From Thermoplasmata archaeon (GTDB taxonomy: Archaea; Thermoplasmatota; Thermoplasmata; Lutacidiplasmatales; UBA184): 64,000 bases of DNA. This document shows, piece after piece, positions 51,819 through 60,472 of the stretch (position 1 is the first letter of the stretch; each line of letters opens with the position of its first letter). Where the stretch lies: NCBI GenBank assembly GCA_022750155.1, contig JAKIWG010000003.1:35351-99350 (forward strand), given 5' to 3'. The notes under the pieces were generated by a model, which had not been told where the DNA came from, did not search any database, and was given only the letters and a program-made list of their open reading frames with translations. The position numbers and the translations under genes were made by a program.

Positions 51819-52703
51819 CTAAGTCTCGACTATGGAGACCAGTTGGTACCCGTTGCCCAGCGTTCCCATGTTGATGTAGCCGGTCGCCACGCCGGTGTAG
51901 GTTTGCATCTCCATCACGACGTCGCCGCCAATGTAGGTGGCGATAGCGTACCGGTCGGCGCTGTTCGTCACGGCGGTGATCCCGTAGTGGAGCAGGGTGG
52001 TGCCTGAGAACGCGCTCAGCGCGGTGTGGGCCGAGGAGTTGTAGTAGCTGCACGAGGTCGCGTTGTAGCAGTACGAGTAGTTATCGACGAAGTTGTAGGC
52101 GTATGGCCCATTGGTGAAGAACGAGGGGTACGTGACCACGCCCGTCGTCATGTCCACGAGCGTCGCGTCGACGATGACCTGGCTGATCGCCTCTGCCACG
52201 CACTGCGAGTAACCGTAGCCACGGGACGCGTTGTATACCGCATTGGGGCACTTCCCCGAGTATACCAGGCTGTAATTCCCCATGGCCGTTAGGTTCCAGG
52301 TCACGTTGAAGGTCGTCGTCACCGCGGAGCCGAGGGGAACGTGGACCGGTAGGCTGACCTGGACCGCGTCCTGAATGAGGGCGTAGCTTGCCGGGGACGC
52401 CTTGCCCGCGGGGCCTGTGCAGGTCGAAGCCCGCGCCGCGCCCGTCCAATGCCCGAATCCCGTGCTCGCGCTGAAAACGGCCGGCTTACCGGAGATCTTC
52501 CCGCATCCGCTCAGCTCGGTGATGTCGTTGTACGGGGTGACTAGCGCATGGTGGTAGGGTGCGTGATAGGTCACGGTGGCCGGAACGGTACCCCCCGCGG
52601 CCGTCGACGAGACCATGATCAGGCACGTGAAGACGGCGATCGCCCCGCTCGCCCACCACGCACCGAGTCCCCGCAATCGTCCTTCGTTTCGCTTCGTACT
52701 CAT
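51819..52703 (-). CDS. Secreted protein of unknown function, Cys-containing
   Basis: A 294-residue exported protein starting at ATG 52703, with a signal peptide (ASGAIAVFTCLIMVSSTAAG), then a domain rich in Tyr, Ser, Thr and Asn, including N-glycosylation-like NxS/T sites (FNVTWNLTAMGNYS, YNASRG). At least six cysteines (CGK, CTG, KCPN, QCVA, YCYN, CSYY) could form disulfides. There is no C-terminal anchor. No family is recognised. A strong TATA box lies 59-67 nt upstream, so it is probably well expressed. Confidence 0.75.
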   Translation of the reverse strand: MSTKRNEGRLRGLGAWWASGAIAVFTCLIMVSSTAAGGTVPATVTYHAPYHHALVTPYNDITELSGCGKISGKPAVFSASTGFGHWTGAARASTCTGPAGKASPASYALIQDAVQVSLPVHVPLGSAVTTTFNVTWNLTAMGNYSLVYSGKCPNAVYNASRGYGYSQCVAEAISQVIVDATLVDMTTGVVTYPSFFTNGPYAYNFVDNYSYCYNATSCSYYNSSAHTALSAFSGTTLLHYGITAVTNSADRYAIATYIGGDVVMEMQTYTGVATGYINMGTLGNGYQLVSIVET

Positions 52704-53048
52704 TGTTCTGCTCCGGCATTGACCCCCGAAGGGGGCCAAGCCGGCGTTTGAATCGCCTGAACCTATATAGACCTCCCACACGATTCTCGTCCCGAACACG
52801 TTCCGCCGACGCCGCATCCGGAAAATCGATTCGCCGGTCGGCCCGCCGGGGGTCGGACCCCCGTGCTGGGATCCGAGGGTTCGTCCCACCGTCGGTAGGG
52901 GGCTCACGGAGAGTAGCTTCCGACGGCACGTTCCCCGGCGGGCTATCGGCCGACATCGGGCGGGGCATCCAGGAACCGAGGGAATCGGCCAGTGGGGCCG
53001 GCCGAGCGAGACCCGGACGGGTCTGGGACGTGTGCAGACCGCCCAGGT
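52704..53048 (-). other. Gap of 345 nt with a TATA box but no gene seen
   Basis: It lies between the secreted protein and the next minus-strand gene. Apart from the TATA element at 52762-52770 it is GC-rich and its short frames show no recognisable protein or RNA. Confidence 0.5.
52762..52770 (-). promoter_or_regulatory. TATA box of the secreted-protein gene
   Basis: The minus strand reads CTATATAGG, close to consensus; transcription would start near 52735-52740 and give a leader of about 35 nt. Confidence 0.6.
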
Positions 53049-53681
53049 CTACTCGATCTCGCGACGGCGCCCATCCCGGGAATCGAAGAAGGTCCACCCT
53101 TGCGTGGAGTCGAGCACCAGGTCGCCGTGGATGCGAGCCTCCCGAGTGCCCTTGGCGATGACGAAGCTCACCTCGAGCTGGTGGCGCGTCGCTTCCGGCC
53201 CCGAGTCCGAGAGGCTGGCCGCCTTGATCGCCTCGATCCTCTGCCAATGGACCTCGGTGAATCGCGAGACCGCGATCGAGGGCGAGTAGTCGAGGTCCAC
53301 CCCATCCAACCGGACGCGAACGTCCCGGACGACCTCTGGGCTGCAATTGTAGAGGAAGATCCTCCACGACCCCGACGCAACGGCTGGGGATGGGACGAAC
53401 GAAGGCTCGGCCTCCCGACGCTGGCGTTCTCCGACGGGCCACAAATACGGGAACAGATGGCGGACACCGGTTCCCGCACCCCGGCCCTTCGCCCCGGCGC
53501 GCCATCGCTGGATCGCCCGCAGGCGCGAGCGAAGGTTAGGAGTCTCGTCGCGCCAACCCCCGTAGGCGACGGGAGCGCGGCGGGCGAGCTCGGTTTCCAT
53601 CTGCGACGCCGTCTGTTTCGGGCGTTCCCGTTCCAGGGTCTGGACCTGTCGCTCCAACTCCTGCCGAATCTGTCGCGTCAC
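53049..53681 (-). CDS. Uncharacterised protein
   Basis: A 210-residue soluble protein from GTG 53681. The first 90 residues are charged and basic (RQELERQVQTLERERPKQTASQM, then an Arg-rich stretch). The second half is a beta-rich domain (SGSWRIFLYNCSPEVVRDVRVRLDGVDLDYSPSIAVSRF... LEVSFVIAKGTREARIHGDLVLDSTQGWTFF) resembling no family I recognise. An AT-rich TTTAACTAC (53717-53725 on the minus strand) may be its promoter. Confidence 0.6.
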   Translation of the reverse strand: MTRQIRQELERQVQTLERERPKQTASQMETELARRAPVAYGGWRDETPNLRSRLRAIQRWRAGAKGRGAGTGVRHLFPYLWPVGERQRREAEPSFVPSPAVASGSWRIFLYNCSPEVVRDVRVRLDGVDLDYSPSIAVSRFTEVHWQRIEAIKAASLSDSGPEATRHQLEVSFVIAKGTREARIHGDLVLDSTQGWTFFDSRDGRRREIE

Positions 53682-53830
53682 CTCATGGCCCCGACAACTG
53701 TCGTGGTACCATCGGCCGAGTAGTTAAACCGCCACGACCCCGAGTGCGGCCGCTGGCTTCGCGGGAGAGAGGTCCGGTCGGGCCCTCCTCTTCACGGAGA
53801 GGAGGAACACATCCTGACGAGGACCCGTCG

Positions 53831-54316
53831 TCACGTCGACGTCGGAGTCCCGTCGGGGACTGGCTCGGGGACGGCACCACGACGCATCCTCCACAGGGTC
53901 CAGGAAAGCGCGACCACCGCTGCCCCGGAGAGATACGCGCCGAGGCAGATCGGGCAGAGTGCGTGGACAATCTCGAGTTCGACGTACGCGAAGACCGCGG
54001 CGAGCGCCAGGCCTAGCAGCGAGAGAACGAAGACCGCCTGGAGCAGTCGCGGGTCGTACGACCGGAGCAGAGGGAGGTCGAGCGCCAGCAGCGCGACGAA
54101 CCCGGCGACCCCCCAGTACCAGTCCTCTACCCCGCTCCCCGGCGGGAAGGTGGTGTCTCCGCTGTGCAGGACCGTGCCGCACGAGACGAACGAGTTGACC
54201 GAACACGCGTTCGCCAGCGATGGGCTCGCCACCTCGAACCCGGCGTACACGCTGAACGATAATCCGACCAGGATCGCGGCGAGGAGCGCGCGGTGGAGGA
54301 CGCGGGCGTCGACCAT
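53831..54316 (-). CDS. Vitamin K epoxide reductase (VKOR) family protein
   Basis: A 161-residue membrane protein with four hydrophobic helices. It has the loop cysteine pair in NACSVNSFVSCGTVL (Cys38, Cys46) and the active-site CPIC (121-124) near the end of a helix, the arrangement of bacterial/archaeal VKOR. These enzymes use quinone to reoxidise a DsbA-like partner and so drive disulfide formation outside the cell. It follows the DUF929 gene by 12 nt; the partner is likely that protein. Confidence 0.9.
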   Translation of the reverse strand: MVDARVLHRALLAAILVGLSFSVYAGFEVASPSLANACSVNSFVSCGTVLHSGDTTFPPGSGVEDWYWGVAGFVALLALDLPLLRSYDPRLLQAVFVLSLLGLALAAVFAYVELEIVHALCPICLGAYLSGAAVVALSWTLWRMRRGAVPEPVPDGTPTST

Positions 54317-54328
54317 CCCGACGGACCC

Positions 54329-55474
54329 CTATATCTGAGCCATGATCGCGGACACCGACGAGTCGCCAGTAACCGCCGAGGGGGGAGTGAGCCCCGCGTT
54401 CTGGCAGGCCTTGGCGAAGTACGCCTCCAGGTAGACGACCTGTGCCTCGATGGTCGCGTAGACCGGGTCGTTCGGATTCGCGGTCTGCAGGCTCTGTTGA
54501 ACGGAGGTCACGGTCTGACCCTGCAACGCCTGGGGGTCCACGATGGTGCCCACATGAATGTACGTGCCGCCGACCACGAAGAACGGGATTCCGCCCGTAT
54601 CGTAGGCGTTGAGGTACGCCTGCTCGGTGAGGCTCACGTCGGGTTCCGAGATCCTGGACGTGTCCGACCCCTCCTTGACATCCCAAGAAAGGTAGGCGCT
54701 CAGCAGCGAGCTGGACGAAAGGGCGACCTCGGGGGTATTCGGATAGGTGTCCGCGGGGTTGGAGGACGCATAGCTGAGCCCGGACCAGGTCCCGAAGGAA
54801 GCCATCGCCCGCTCGATCGCCCAGCTGGACGCCGAGCAGAACGGGCAGGCTTCCGACCCGTAGAAGAAGACGACGGGCTTGCCGGCGCTTTCCCAGTTAG
54901 GGTTCGGGGCCTTCTCCCAACCCACTCCGGGTCCCTGCGTCGTATCCGGGCTTAGGTTCGGGATTCCCGCGGCAATCGCGAGCAGCCCGGAACCCCCCGC
55001 GAGCACCACGGCGAGAGCGAGCCCGGCAGCCAGTCCCTTTTTCCAATGGTCGGCGAACGGGGCGAGACCGAGGACGAGCGGAACCAGCAAGACCGCTATC
55101 CCGGCGATCACGACGAGGAAGATATCCGGAACCCGAGGGGGGAGCGCAGGGATCAACACCGCGACGCTGGGGAACGCGAGGGCCACCGCGACCCAGACCA
55201 GGCCAGCGATGATCAGGGCGACGCCGAGCACCTCCAGGCGGCCACCCCATCGGCGGGGCGCCGCCGTCGGAGAGTCCTCGCCCGATTCGCCCGGAGTACC
55301 GGGTTTCCCGCTGCGAGTCGATCGGGACTTTCGGGTGAGGTACAGTGCCTTCAGGGCGCGGCCGGGGTCGCCGGAGTCGTCGGAATGCGTGAATCCGACC
55401 TTGGGGTCGTCCGCGATTGATTTCCAGTCGTACCCTTTGGCGCGTAGACGGTTCACGCGATTCCAGTCGGTCAC
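54329..55474 (-). CDS. DUF929 membrane protein with thioredoxin-like domain
   Basis: A 381-residue protein. Residues 1-30 (TDWNRVNRLRAKGYDWKSIADDPKVGF) are a short motif seen in many archaeal membrane proteins. Three membrane helices follow (about 82-170). The exterior C-terminal domain has YGSEACPFCSASSWAIERAMASFG (CPFC at 210-213) and the cis-Pro-like GGIPFFVVGG, the DUF929 signature and a thioredoxin-fold pattern. Partner of the VKOR gene 12 nt downstream: an oxidant/isomerase couple. GTG 55474 has a TATA box 26-36 nt upstream. Confidence 0.85.
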   Translation of the reverse strand: MTDWNRVNRLRAKGYDWKSIADDPKVGFTHSDDSGDPGRALKALYLTRKSRSTRSGKPGTPGESGEDSPTAAPRRWGGRLEVLGVALIIAGLVWVAVALAFPSVAVLIPALPPRVPDIFLVVIAGIAVLLVPLVLGLAPFADHWKKGLAAGLALAVVLAGGSGLLAIAAGIPNLSPDTTQGPGVGWEKAPNPNWESAGKPVVFFYGSEACPFCSASSWAIERAMASFGTWSGLSYASSNPADTYPNTPEVALSSSSLLSAYLSWDVKEGSDTSRISEPDVSLTEQAYLNAYDTGGIPFFVVGGTYIHVGTIVDPQALQGQTVTSVQQSLQTANPNDPVYATIEAQVVYLEAYFAKACQNAGLTPPSAVTGDSSVSAIMAQI

Positions 55475-55499
55475 GTCGGAGGTTCAAGCCCCATGGCCG

Positions 55500-55510
55500 A
55501 CATTAAGTTT
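55500..55510 (-). promoter_or_regulatory. TATA box of the DUF929-VKOR operon
   Basis: The minus strand reads AACTTAATGTC, centred about 30 nt before the GTG at 55474. Confidence 0.4.
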
Positions 55511-55703
55511 GAGGCCCGCACGGCCACCGGCGCCCCCGAGCGCGAGCATGCACCCGAGACGGGCGGAACGTGGTCAGGGGGGTGGGCCGAACGGTCCATG
55601 ACGGCTCTGCACCCCCCGAGCCCGGCTGCCGGAACGGTTCCGGCGGCACCCCCCCTCTCCCATGATGGGAAGGTGTGCTATATCGGGTGGGATTGGTCCT
55701 GGC

Positions 55704-56105
55704 ATGCTAGAATACACCGGGATCCGGGTCCGCGACCTCGACCGGGCACGGAAGTTCTACTGCGACGGCCTGGGCCTGCGGTCGCTCCGAGCGGGACGGA
55801 TGGCGGCTGGGGGTCAGTGGGAAGAGCTGGAGGACCCGGAGAGCCACCAGAAGCTCGAGCTGAACTTCTATCCGGACCACCCGCCGTACCGGGAGGGGGA
55901 CGAACTGGACCACCTCGGCTTCCAGGTGGAGGACCTCGAAGGCATGATCCGTCGCCTCGAGGCGATGGGGGCCCGCGTCCGGATCCCCCCGTTCGAGGAT
56001 CACGGCGTGCGCCTCGCCTTCCTCTCCGACCCGGATGGGGTCTGGGTGGAGTTGAACCAGCGGTTCCAGAGTGACGAACCCCCGACGTCACGACCCATGG
56101 AGTGA
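55704..56105 (+). CDS. VOC/glyoxalase-family protein
   Basis: A 133-residue vicinal-oxygen-chelate protein: LEYTGIRVRDLDRARKFYCDGLGL in the first beta-alpha-beta unit, DELDHLGFQVEDLEG in the second, and the C-terminal AFLSDPDGVWVEL with a metal-ligand Glu. This resembles lactoylglutathione lyase and epimerase relatives; the substrate is unknown. ATG 55704 is used; the longer frame to 55662 includes a non-conserved start. The flippase gene overlaps its stop (GTGA). Confidence 0.85.
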   Translation: MLEYTGIRVRDLDRARKFYCDGLGLRSLRAGRMAAGGQWEELEDPESHQKLELNFYPDHPPYREGDELDHLGFQVEDLEGMIRRLEAMGARVRIPPFEDHGVRLAFLSDPDGVWVELNQRFQSDEPPTSRPME

Positions 56106-57877
56106 CCGGAACGCCACGAAACGGGGCGCCGTCGTCATCGATAAGAGAGCGACCCGGTGTCGTACGCGGGGTCGGACCGGTGGGAGGGGGAGCCGAATCG
56201 GGGGAGGCGGTTCCCCCCCCGACGCCCGTCGGGACCGGTAAGGTCGGGCTCAGTTCGACCGGGGTCTTCCTCGTCACGATCCTGATCCAACTGGTCGGCT
56301 ACGTTCCGACCTTCTTCTTCGCCCGGGGGATCGGCCAGGCGGTCGACGGCAAGGCGCTCCTCGGGACGATCCAGCTGTTCCTGCTCGTCGCGAGCTCGAT
56401 CAACGGGATCGGCGACCTCCGGATCGGGTCGGCGTTCATCTACTTCGTCGCGCGCGGCCAGTCCCCGAAGGAGGGGGCCACGACGTACCTCGGGTTCCGG
56501 CTGGCGATGGTCGGACTCGCCGGGACGGTCCTGTTCCTGCTCGCCCCCTCGCTCCATCTGTCGATGACCGACACCTTGGAGATGTTCGGGATTTGGATGA
56601 CGTTCCCCGTATTCTGGTCCCTTTCGACCCTCTACACCCAGGTCTATGTGGCGACCGGCCGTTCGACGTTCAGCCAGACCCCATTGCTCATCGAGTCGAT
56701 CGTGCGAGGGGCCGCACTCACCTACGTGGCCCTGTACCTGACGGGGCTCAACGACCCCACCGGCGTGCCGGTCCCGCTGGCGACGGTCAACAGCCCGCTG
56801 ACCGCCCTTTGGGCGATGACCATCGCCTACGCGCTGGGCGTCGCGGCCTCGACGATCTACTCGCTACCCGTGGTCGTGAGGAACTGGGGGAAGTTCAGCG
56901 TGAGGGAGGGGACCCGCCTCTTCCGGTGGGCCTGGCCGCTGATGGGGAGCCTCATCCTCCTCTATCTCTCGGGCAACGTCATCCAGTTTTTCGTCGTCGC
57001 CGAGCTCAACACCCACTGGTACAACGTCTTCCTCGCGGCGAACGGCTACCGGATTCTCGCCCTCGCCCTGCCGACGGCGGTCGCGGTGCCCCTCTTCCCG
57101 CACCTGTCCTCCCTCCACAAGCACCTGGAGTACCACGCGATCCGTTCACGGACGTGGCAGGCCCTTCGGTACACGGCGATGGTCGTCGTGCCGGGGGTCG
57201 TCGCCCTCGTGGTCTATCGGGTGAATTTCCTCAACATCATGTATTCCTCCACGTACGCCACCGAGGGGTCGGACATGCTCGCGCTTCTGGCCCTCTCGGC
57301 GATCCCCACCGCGTTGAGCGGGATCATCGGTACCTCCCTCAATTCGGTCGGGCAGCAGCGATTGGAGCTCTACCTGACCTCGCTACAGGTCGTGATCCTG
57401 GTCATCGTGGCGGTGCTCCTGATCCGCCCGGTCTACCCCGCCACTCTCCTGAACATCCCCGGCAACGACGGGGCCGGGTGGGCCGTCTTGCTCTCCTCGA
57501 TCGGCGCCCTCGCGCTCAACACGTACTTCATGGAACGGCTGCTCGCCGTCCGGATCCAGTGGCGGCCGATCATGACGATCGCGGCGAGCGCGGGGGTGGC
57601 GTTCCTCGCCGTGGCGAGCCTCAACGACTTCGTGAACGTCAACCGGTACTACATCCTCGCCGGGGCCCTCGCGCTGGGATTCGGGGTGTACGGCCTCATG
57701 CTCGTCGCGAGCGGAGAGCTGACGAAGGAGGACGCCCGACGCATCAGTCAGTTCTTGGGATTGCCCCGCTCCGTGGGGGTCGCCGTCGCGAAGATATGCT
57801 GGCGGGAGTCGTGGCCGGACCTGGAACCGGCAGGACCCGGCGAGGCGAAGGGCCTCACGGAGCCGCCCGGGGGTTGA
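56102..57877 (+). CDS. Polysaccharide/lipid flippase (MOP superfamily, Wzx-like)
   Basis: A 591-residue membrane protein with about 14 hydrophobic helices after a 45-residue cytosolic start, the length and shape of Wzx/MurJ/Alg-type flippases. Helix content is high (GVFLVTILIQLVGYVPTFFFARGIGQ, LALPTAVAVPLFPHLSSLHK, IMYSSTYATEGSDMLALLALSAIPTAL). It may export glycolipid units used in archaeal glycosylation. It begins at GTG 56102 inside the stop of the VOC gene. Confidence 0.82.
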   Translation: MTGTPRNGAPSSSIRERPGVVRGVGPVGGGAESGEAVPPPTPVGTGKVGLSSTGVFLVTILIQLVGYVPTFFFARGIGQAVDGKALLGTIQLFLLVASSINGIGDLRIGSAFIYFVARGQSPKEGATTYLGFRLAMVGLAGTVLFLLAPSLHLSMTDTLEMFGIWMTFPVFWSLSTLYTQVYVATGRSTFSQTPLLIESIVRGAALTYVALYLTGLNDPTGVPVPLATVNSPLTALWAMTIAYALGVAASTIYSLPVVVRNWGKFSVREGTRLFRWAWPLMGSLILLYLSGNVIQFFVVAELNTHWYNVFLAANGYRILALALPTAVAVPLFPHLSSLHKHLEYHAIRSRTWQALRYTAMVVVPGVVALVVYRVNFLNIMYSSTYATEGSDMLALLALSAIPTALSGIIGTSLNSVGQQRLELYLTSLQVVILVIVAVLLIRPVYPATLLNIPGNDGAGWAVLLSSIGALALNTYFMERLLAVRIQWRPIMTIAASAGVAFLAVASLNDFVNVNRYYILAGALALGFGVYGLMLVASGELTKEDARRISQFLGLPRSVGVAVAKICWRESWPDLEPAGPGEAKGLTEPPGG

Positions 57878-57987
57878 GCGGGAATCCACGGGGCGAGCCC
57901 CCATCCGAAGACGGGGAATGAGACACCCACTCATGGGGCGAACTCTTAAGACGGCCTCCGGCGTTTCGTAGGGTGAGGCGATTCACC

Positions 57988-58380
57988 ATGATCCAAGTGG
58001 AGGTCAAGCCCGAAGCGATGAGCCAGGTCCGCCGACTCATCGCGGGTCAAAAGCCCGACATCGCGGTCCGCGTCTACGCCCAGCCCGGCGGCGGAGGCTG
58101 CTGCGGAGGGGGAGGCGGTGCCGTCCAGTTCGGCATGGCGTTCGCCAAGCCGCGGGCGGATGACGAGGTCGTGAAGATCGACGGGTTCTCGGTCATCGTC
58201 GACCCGACGAGCGCCCAGTTCGTGAACGGCGCGGTCATCGACTACGTCGAGGACATCCAGGAGTCCGGATTCAAGATCACCAACCCTAGCCTGCCCGAGC
58301 CGGACGACGCGGGGAAGGCGGGCGGTTGCGGCTCCTGCGGCAGCAGCTCGGAAAAGGGCGGCGGCTGCGGCTGCGGATAG
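57988..58380 (+). CDS. IscA/HesB-like protein with Cys-rich C-terminus
   Basis: A 130-residue protein of the A-type Fe-S carrier fold. Residues 1-100 contain MIQVEVKPEAMSQVRRLI, the first cysteine site as GGGGCCGGGGGAVQF (Cys38, Cys39), DGFSVIVDPTSAQFVNGAVIDYVED and SGFKITNP. The tail is enriched in Cys and Gly (GGCGSCG... GGGCGCG), giving four more cysteines; classical IscA has only CGCG there. It may bind or deliver Fe-S clusters. ATG 57988 has GGTGAGG upstream; GTG 57973 is an alternative. Confidence 0.75.
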   Translation: MIQVEVKPEAMSQVRRLIAGQKPDIAVRVYAQPGGGGCCGGGGGAVQFGMAFAKPRADDEVVKIDGFSVIVDPTSAQFVNGAVIDYVEDIQESGFKITNPSLPEPDDAGKAGGCGSCGSSSEKGGGCGCG

Positions 58381-58392
58381 CGCGGGGGCCCT

Positions 58393-58410
58393 GACCGCCG
58401 TCAGGCGGTC
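58393..58410. terminator. Hairpin after the IscA-like gene
   Basis: GACCGCC and GGCGGTC around GTCA form a perfect 7-bp stem between the convergent IscA-like gene and the Cys-rich ORF. No T-tract follows, so its role as a terminator is inferred. Confidence 0.35.
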
Positions 58411-58419
58411 TGGCACCGG

Positions 58420-58557
58420 TTAGCGTTCCGAAGAGCATCCCGGGCAGCACGGGGCGTTCACCGAGCAACAGGCGCAGCACCGGCAGCACGCGGCGCAATC
58501 GCAACAGGCACAGGAGAGTCTCGGGAGCGCGTCCACTGGAGGATCTCGATCGCTCAC
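58420..58557 (-). CDS. Tiny cysteine-rich protein (hypothetical)
   Basis: A possible 45-residue protein from GTG 58557: MSDRDPPVDALPRLS, then a run with 13 cysteines (CACCDCAACCRCCACC followed by SVNAPCCPGCSSER). The cysteine density is similar to metallothioneins and far above the window's average. The frame is open further upstream in GC-rich sequence, so the start is unsure. It faces the Cys-rich IscA-like gene. It could be a real metal-binding peptide or a frame produced by GC-rich repeats. Confidence 0.35.
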   Translation of the reverse strand: MSDRDPPVDALPRLSCACCDCAACCRCCACCSVNAPCCPGCSSER

Positions 58558-58744
58558 CGCTCGTCCCGGAAGACCCCCAACCCCCTTGGGGTCAAAGAAA
58601 TGTTCGGTCGGAGCGATTTGGGGTGGGGTCAGCCTCCCCCCCGTAACGGAGGGGGGAGACGGCGTGGAAGTGGCCAGGTCGGTCGGACCGTGAGGGGCCG
58701 AAGCGACCGGCTCCCAGGACGGGCCCGGGCCGCGCGAGTTAGTT

Positions 58745-58754
58745 CCATTTAATA
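58745..58754 (+). promoter_or_regulatory. TATA box of the ABC exporter operon
   Basis: CATTTAATAG, 25-34 nt before ATG 58779, a good TATA match with leaderless spacing. Confidence 0.5.
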
Positions 58755-58778
58755 GCCGCACGAAGGTCGGCGGTCCCC

Positions 58779-59708
58779 ATGTCGCCCGAGGCGCTCGTCG
58801 CGGACCGAGTCCGCAAGACCTACCGGGTCCGGGGAGGCGCCCCGGTCGACGCCCTGTCCGGGGTGTCGCTGCGCGTGGGGAAGGGCGAACGCGTGGCCCT
58901 CCTGGGCCGCAACGGCGCGGGCAAGACGACGTTCTTGAAGATTGCCTCCACCCTGCTCGCCCCGACCTCCGGCACCGTGTCGGTGTTTGGTCACGAGGTC
59001 CAGGCCGAGGCGGACATCGTGCGGTCGTCGATCGCCGTCGTACCCCAGGAAGGCAAACCGTTCTTCCACTTGACGCCGCGAGAGCAGGTCTACACCTACC
59101 TGCGCGCCCGGGGATTCGATCGGGCGAGCGCCAAGACGCGTACCGGGGAGGCGCTCGCGCAGATGGAGCTCGAGGAGGTCGCCGACCGGCTCAACATCAC
59201 GCTCTCCGGGGGTCAGCGTCAGAGGACGATGGTGGCGACGGTGATCGCCACGGAGGCGCCGCTCCTCTTCCTGGACGAACCGACCATCGGGATGGACCCG
59301 TTCGCCCGCCGCGGGGTTTGGGAGTCGATGCGCCGCCTGACGAGGAGGGGGTCGACGATCCTCCTGACCACCCACTACCTCGACGAGGCGGAGGCGCTCT
59401 CCCACCGGCTCTACATCATCGAGCGGGGCCGGGTGCTGGTCGACGGGAGCGCGGAAGGGCTCAAGAAAGAGGTCGGAGGCACCCTGCGGGTATCGATCCG
59501 AGGCGGGCAGGATCTCGCGGAGACGTTCTCCTCCTTCGGTTCCCTGGTCCGGGACCCGGAAGCGTTGCACATCATCACGACCCCCGAGCGGCTGGTCGAG
59601 ATCATGGGCGTGGCGGTGGGGATGCGCCTGACCGCCACCGTCGGTCCCGTCACGCTCGAAGAGGCGTTCCTGAAGGTCGTCGGCCGGTCGATCGACGCGG
59701 AGAACTGA
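58779..59708 (+). CDS. ABC-2 type transporter ATP-binding protein
   Basis: A 309-residue DrrA/CcmA-type ATPase: Walker A GRNGAGKTT (43-51), signature TLSGGQRQRTMVATVIAT, Walker B LLFLDEPTIGMDP and H-loop TTHYLDEAEALSH, followed by the C-terminal domain that binds the permease. It pairs with the two permeases that follow (6-nt gap, then adjacent). The cargo (drug, lipid or polymer) is not indicated. ATG 58779 follows a clear TATA box. Confidence 0.92.
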   Translation: MSPEALVADRVRKTYRVRGGAPVDALSGVSLRVGKGERVALLGRNGAGKTTFLKIASTLLAPTSGTVSVFGHEVQAEADIVRSSIAVVPQEGKPFFHLTPREQVYTYLRARGFDRASAKTRTGEALAQMELEEVADRLNITLSGGQRQRTMVATVIATEAPLLFLDEPTIGMDPFARRGVWESMRRLTRRGSTILLTTHYLDEAEALSHRLYIIERGRVLVDGSAEGLKKEVGGTLRVSIRGGQDLAETFSSFGSLVRDPEALHIITTPERLVEIMGVAVGMRLTATVGPVTLEEAFLKVVGRSIDAEN

Positions 59709-59713
59709 CGGGG

Positions 59714-60472
59714 TTGACGCTCTCGACCACCCGACCCCGCGCGTTCCGGGGGCTCCTCGCCTTCGCGGAGACGGAGCTGCGGGTCCAGCTCCACGAGGAG
59801 GCGGCGATCCTCACCTCGATGGTCGTCCAGGTCGTCCTGCTGATCTTCGTGTCGATCCTCGCCCCCTCCCTCCTCGGGGTGGCGCTCGTCGGGGCGATCG
59901 TCTTCTCGTTCTTCGCGCTGGGCCAGCGCGTCCTGAACGAGGCGGCGTTCATCCGGGTCGACCACCGGTTGAACGAGCTGTACCTCGCCTCCCCTCTCGC
60001 CCCGGAGTCCTACTTCTTCGGGTTGAGCCTCGGGGTCATGGTCGCCTACCTCGCACCGATCCTGTTGGTGGCCCTCGCCGCGGAGCTGGTCGTCCATTTC
60101 ACCCTCGTCTCAGCGGTCACCATCGTACTGAGTGTCGTCGCGGTCTGGCTGTTCTCCTGCTCCATCGGGTACATCGTCTCAACTCTGTTCCGGGACATGC
60201 GGGCGATATGGCCCTGGGCCAGCCTATTGTACAACCTGTTCGGCGTACTCCCGCCGGTCTTCTACCCGATCACGAGCGCCCCGGTGGCCATCCGCTGGAT
60301 CTCCCTCTTCCTGCCGCCGAGCGCGGCGACCGCGCTCATCAACGAGACGATCACCCCGGCGAACCTGACCGGCCTCCAGATCTTCCTCGCCGCGGCGTCG
60401 TTGGCCGTCGAGGCCGCCCTCGTCTTCCTGTTCGCGATCTACTGGGCGCGCCGGTCCGTCCGGGAGGAGTAG
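59714..60472 (+). CDS. ABC-2 type transporter permease (first)
   Basis: A 252-residue protein with six membrane helices and an ABC-2 fold: N-terminal amphipathic helix (FAETELRVQLHEEAAILTSMVVQ), then LASPLAPESYFFGLSLGVMVAYL and the C-terminal TLFRDMRAIWPWASLLYNLFGVLPPVFYPI loop. Start TTG 59714 is the only in-frame candidate near the end of the ATPase gene. Its stop is immediately followed by the second permease. Confidence 0.85.
   Translation: MTLSTTRPRAFRGLLAFAETELRVQLHEEAAILTSMVVQVVLLIFVSILAPSLLGVALVGAIVFSFFALGQRVLNEAAFIRVDHRLNELYLASPLAPESYFFGLSLGVMVAYLAPILLVALAAELVVHFTLVSAVTIVLSVVAVWLFSCSIGYIVSTLFRDMRAIWPWASLLYNLFGVLPPVFYPITSAPVAIRWISLFLPPSAATALINETITPANLTGLQIFLAAASLAVEAALVFLFAIYWARRSVREE

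Noticed and set aside
58558-58761. 113-residue version of the Cys-rich ORF
   Set aside because: The upstream 68 codons are proline/threonine-rich, unconserved-looking and overlap the promoter of the ABC operon.
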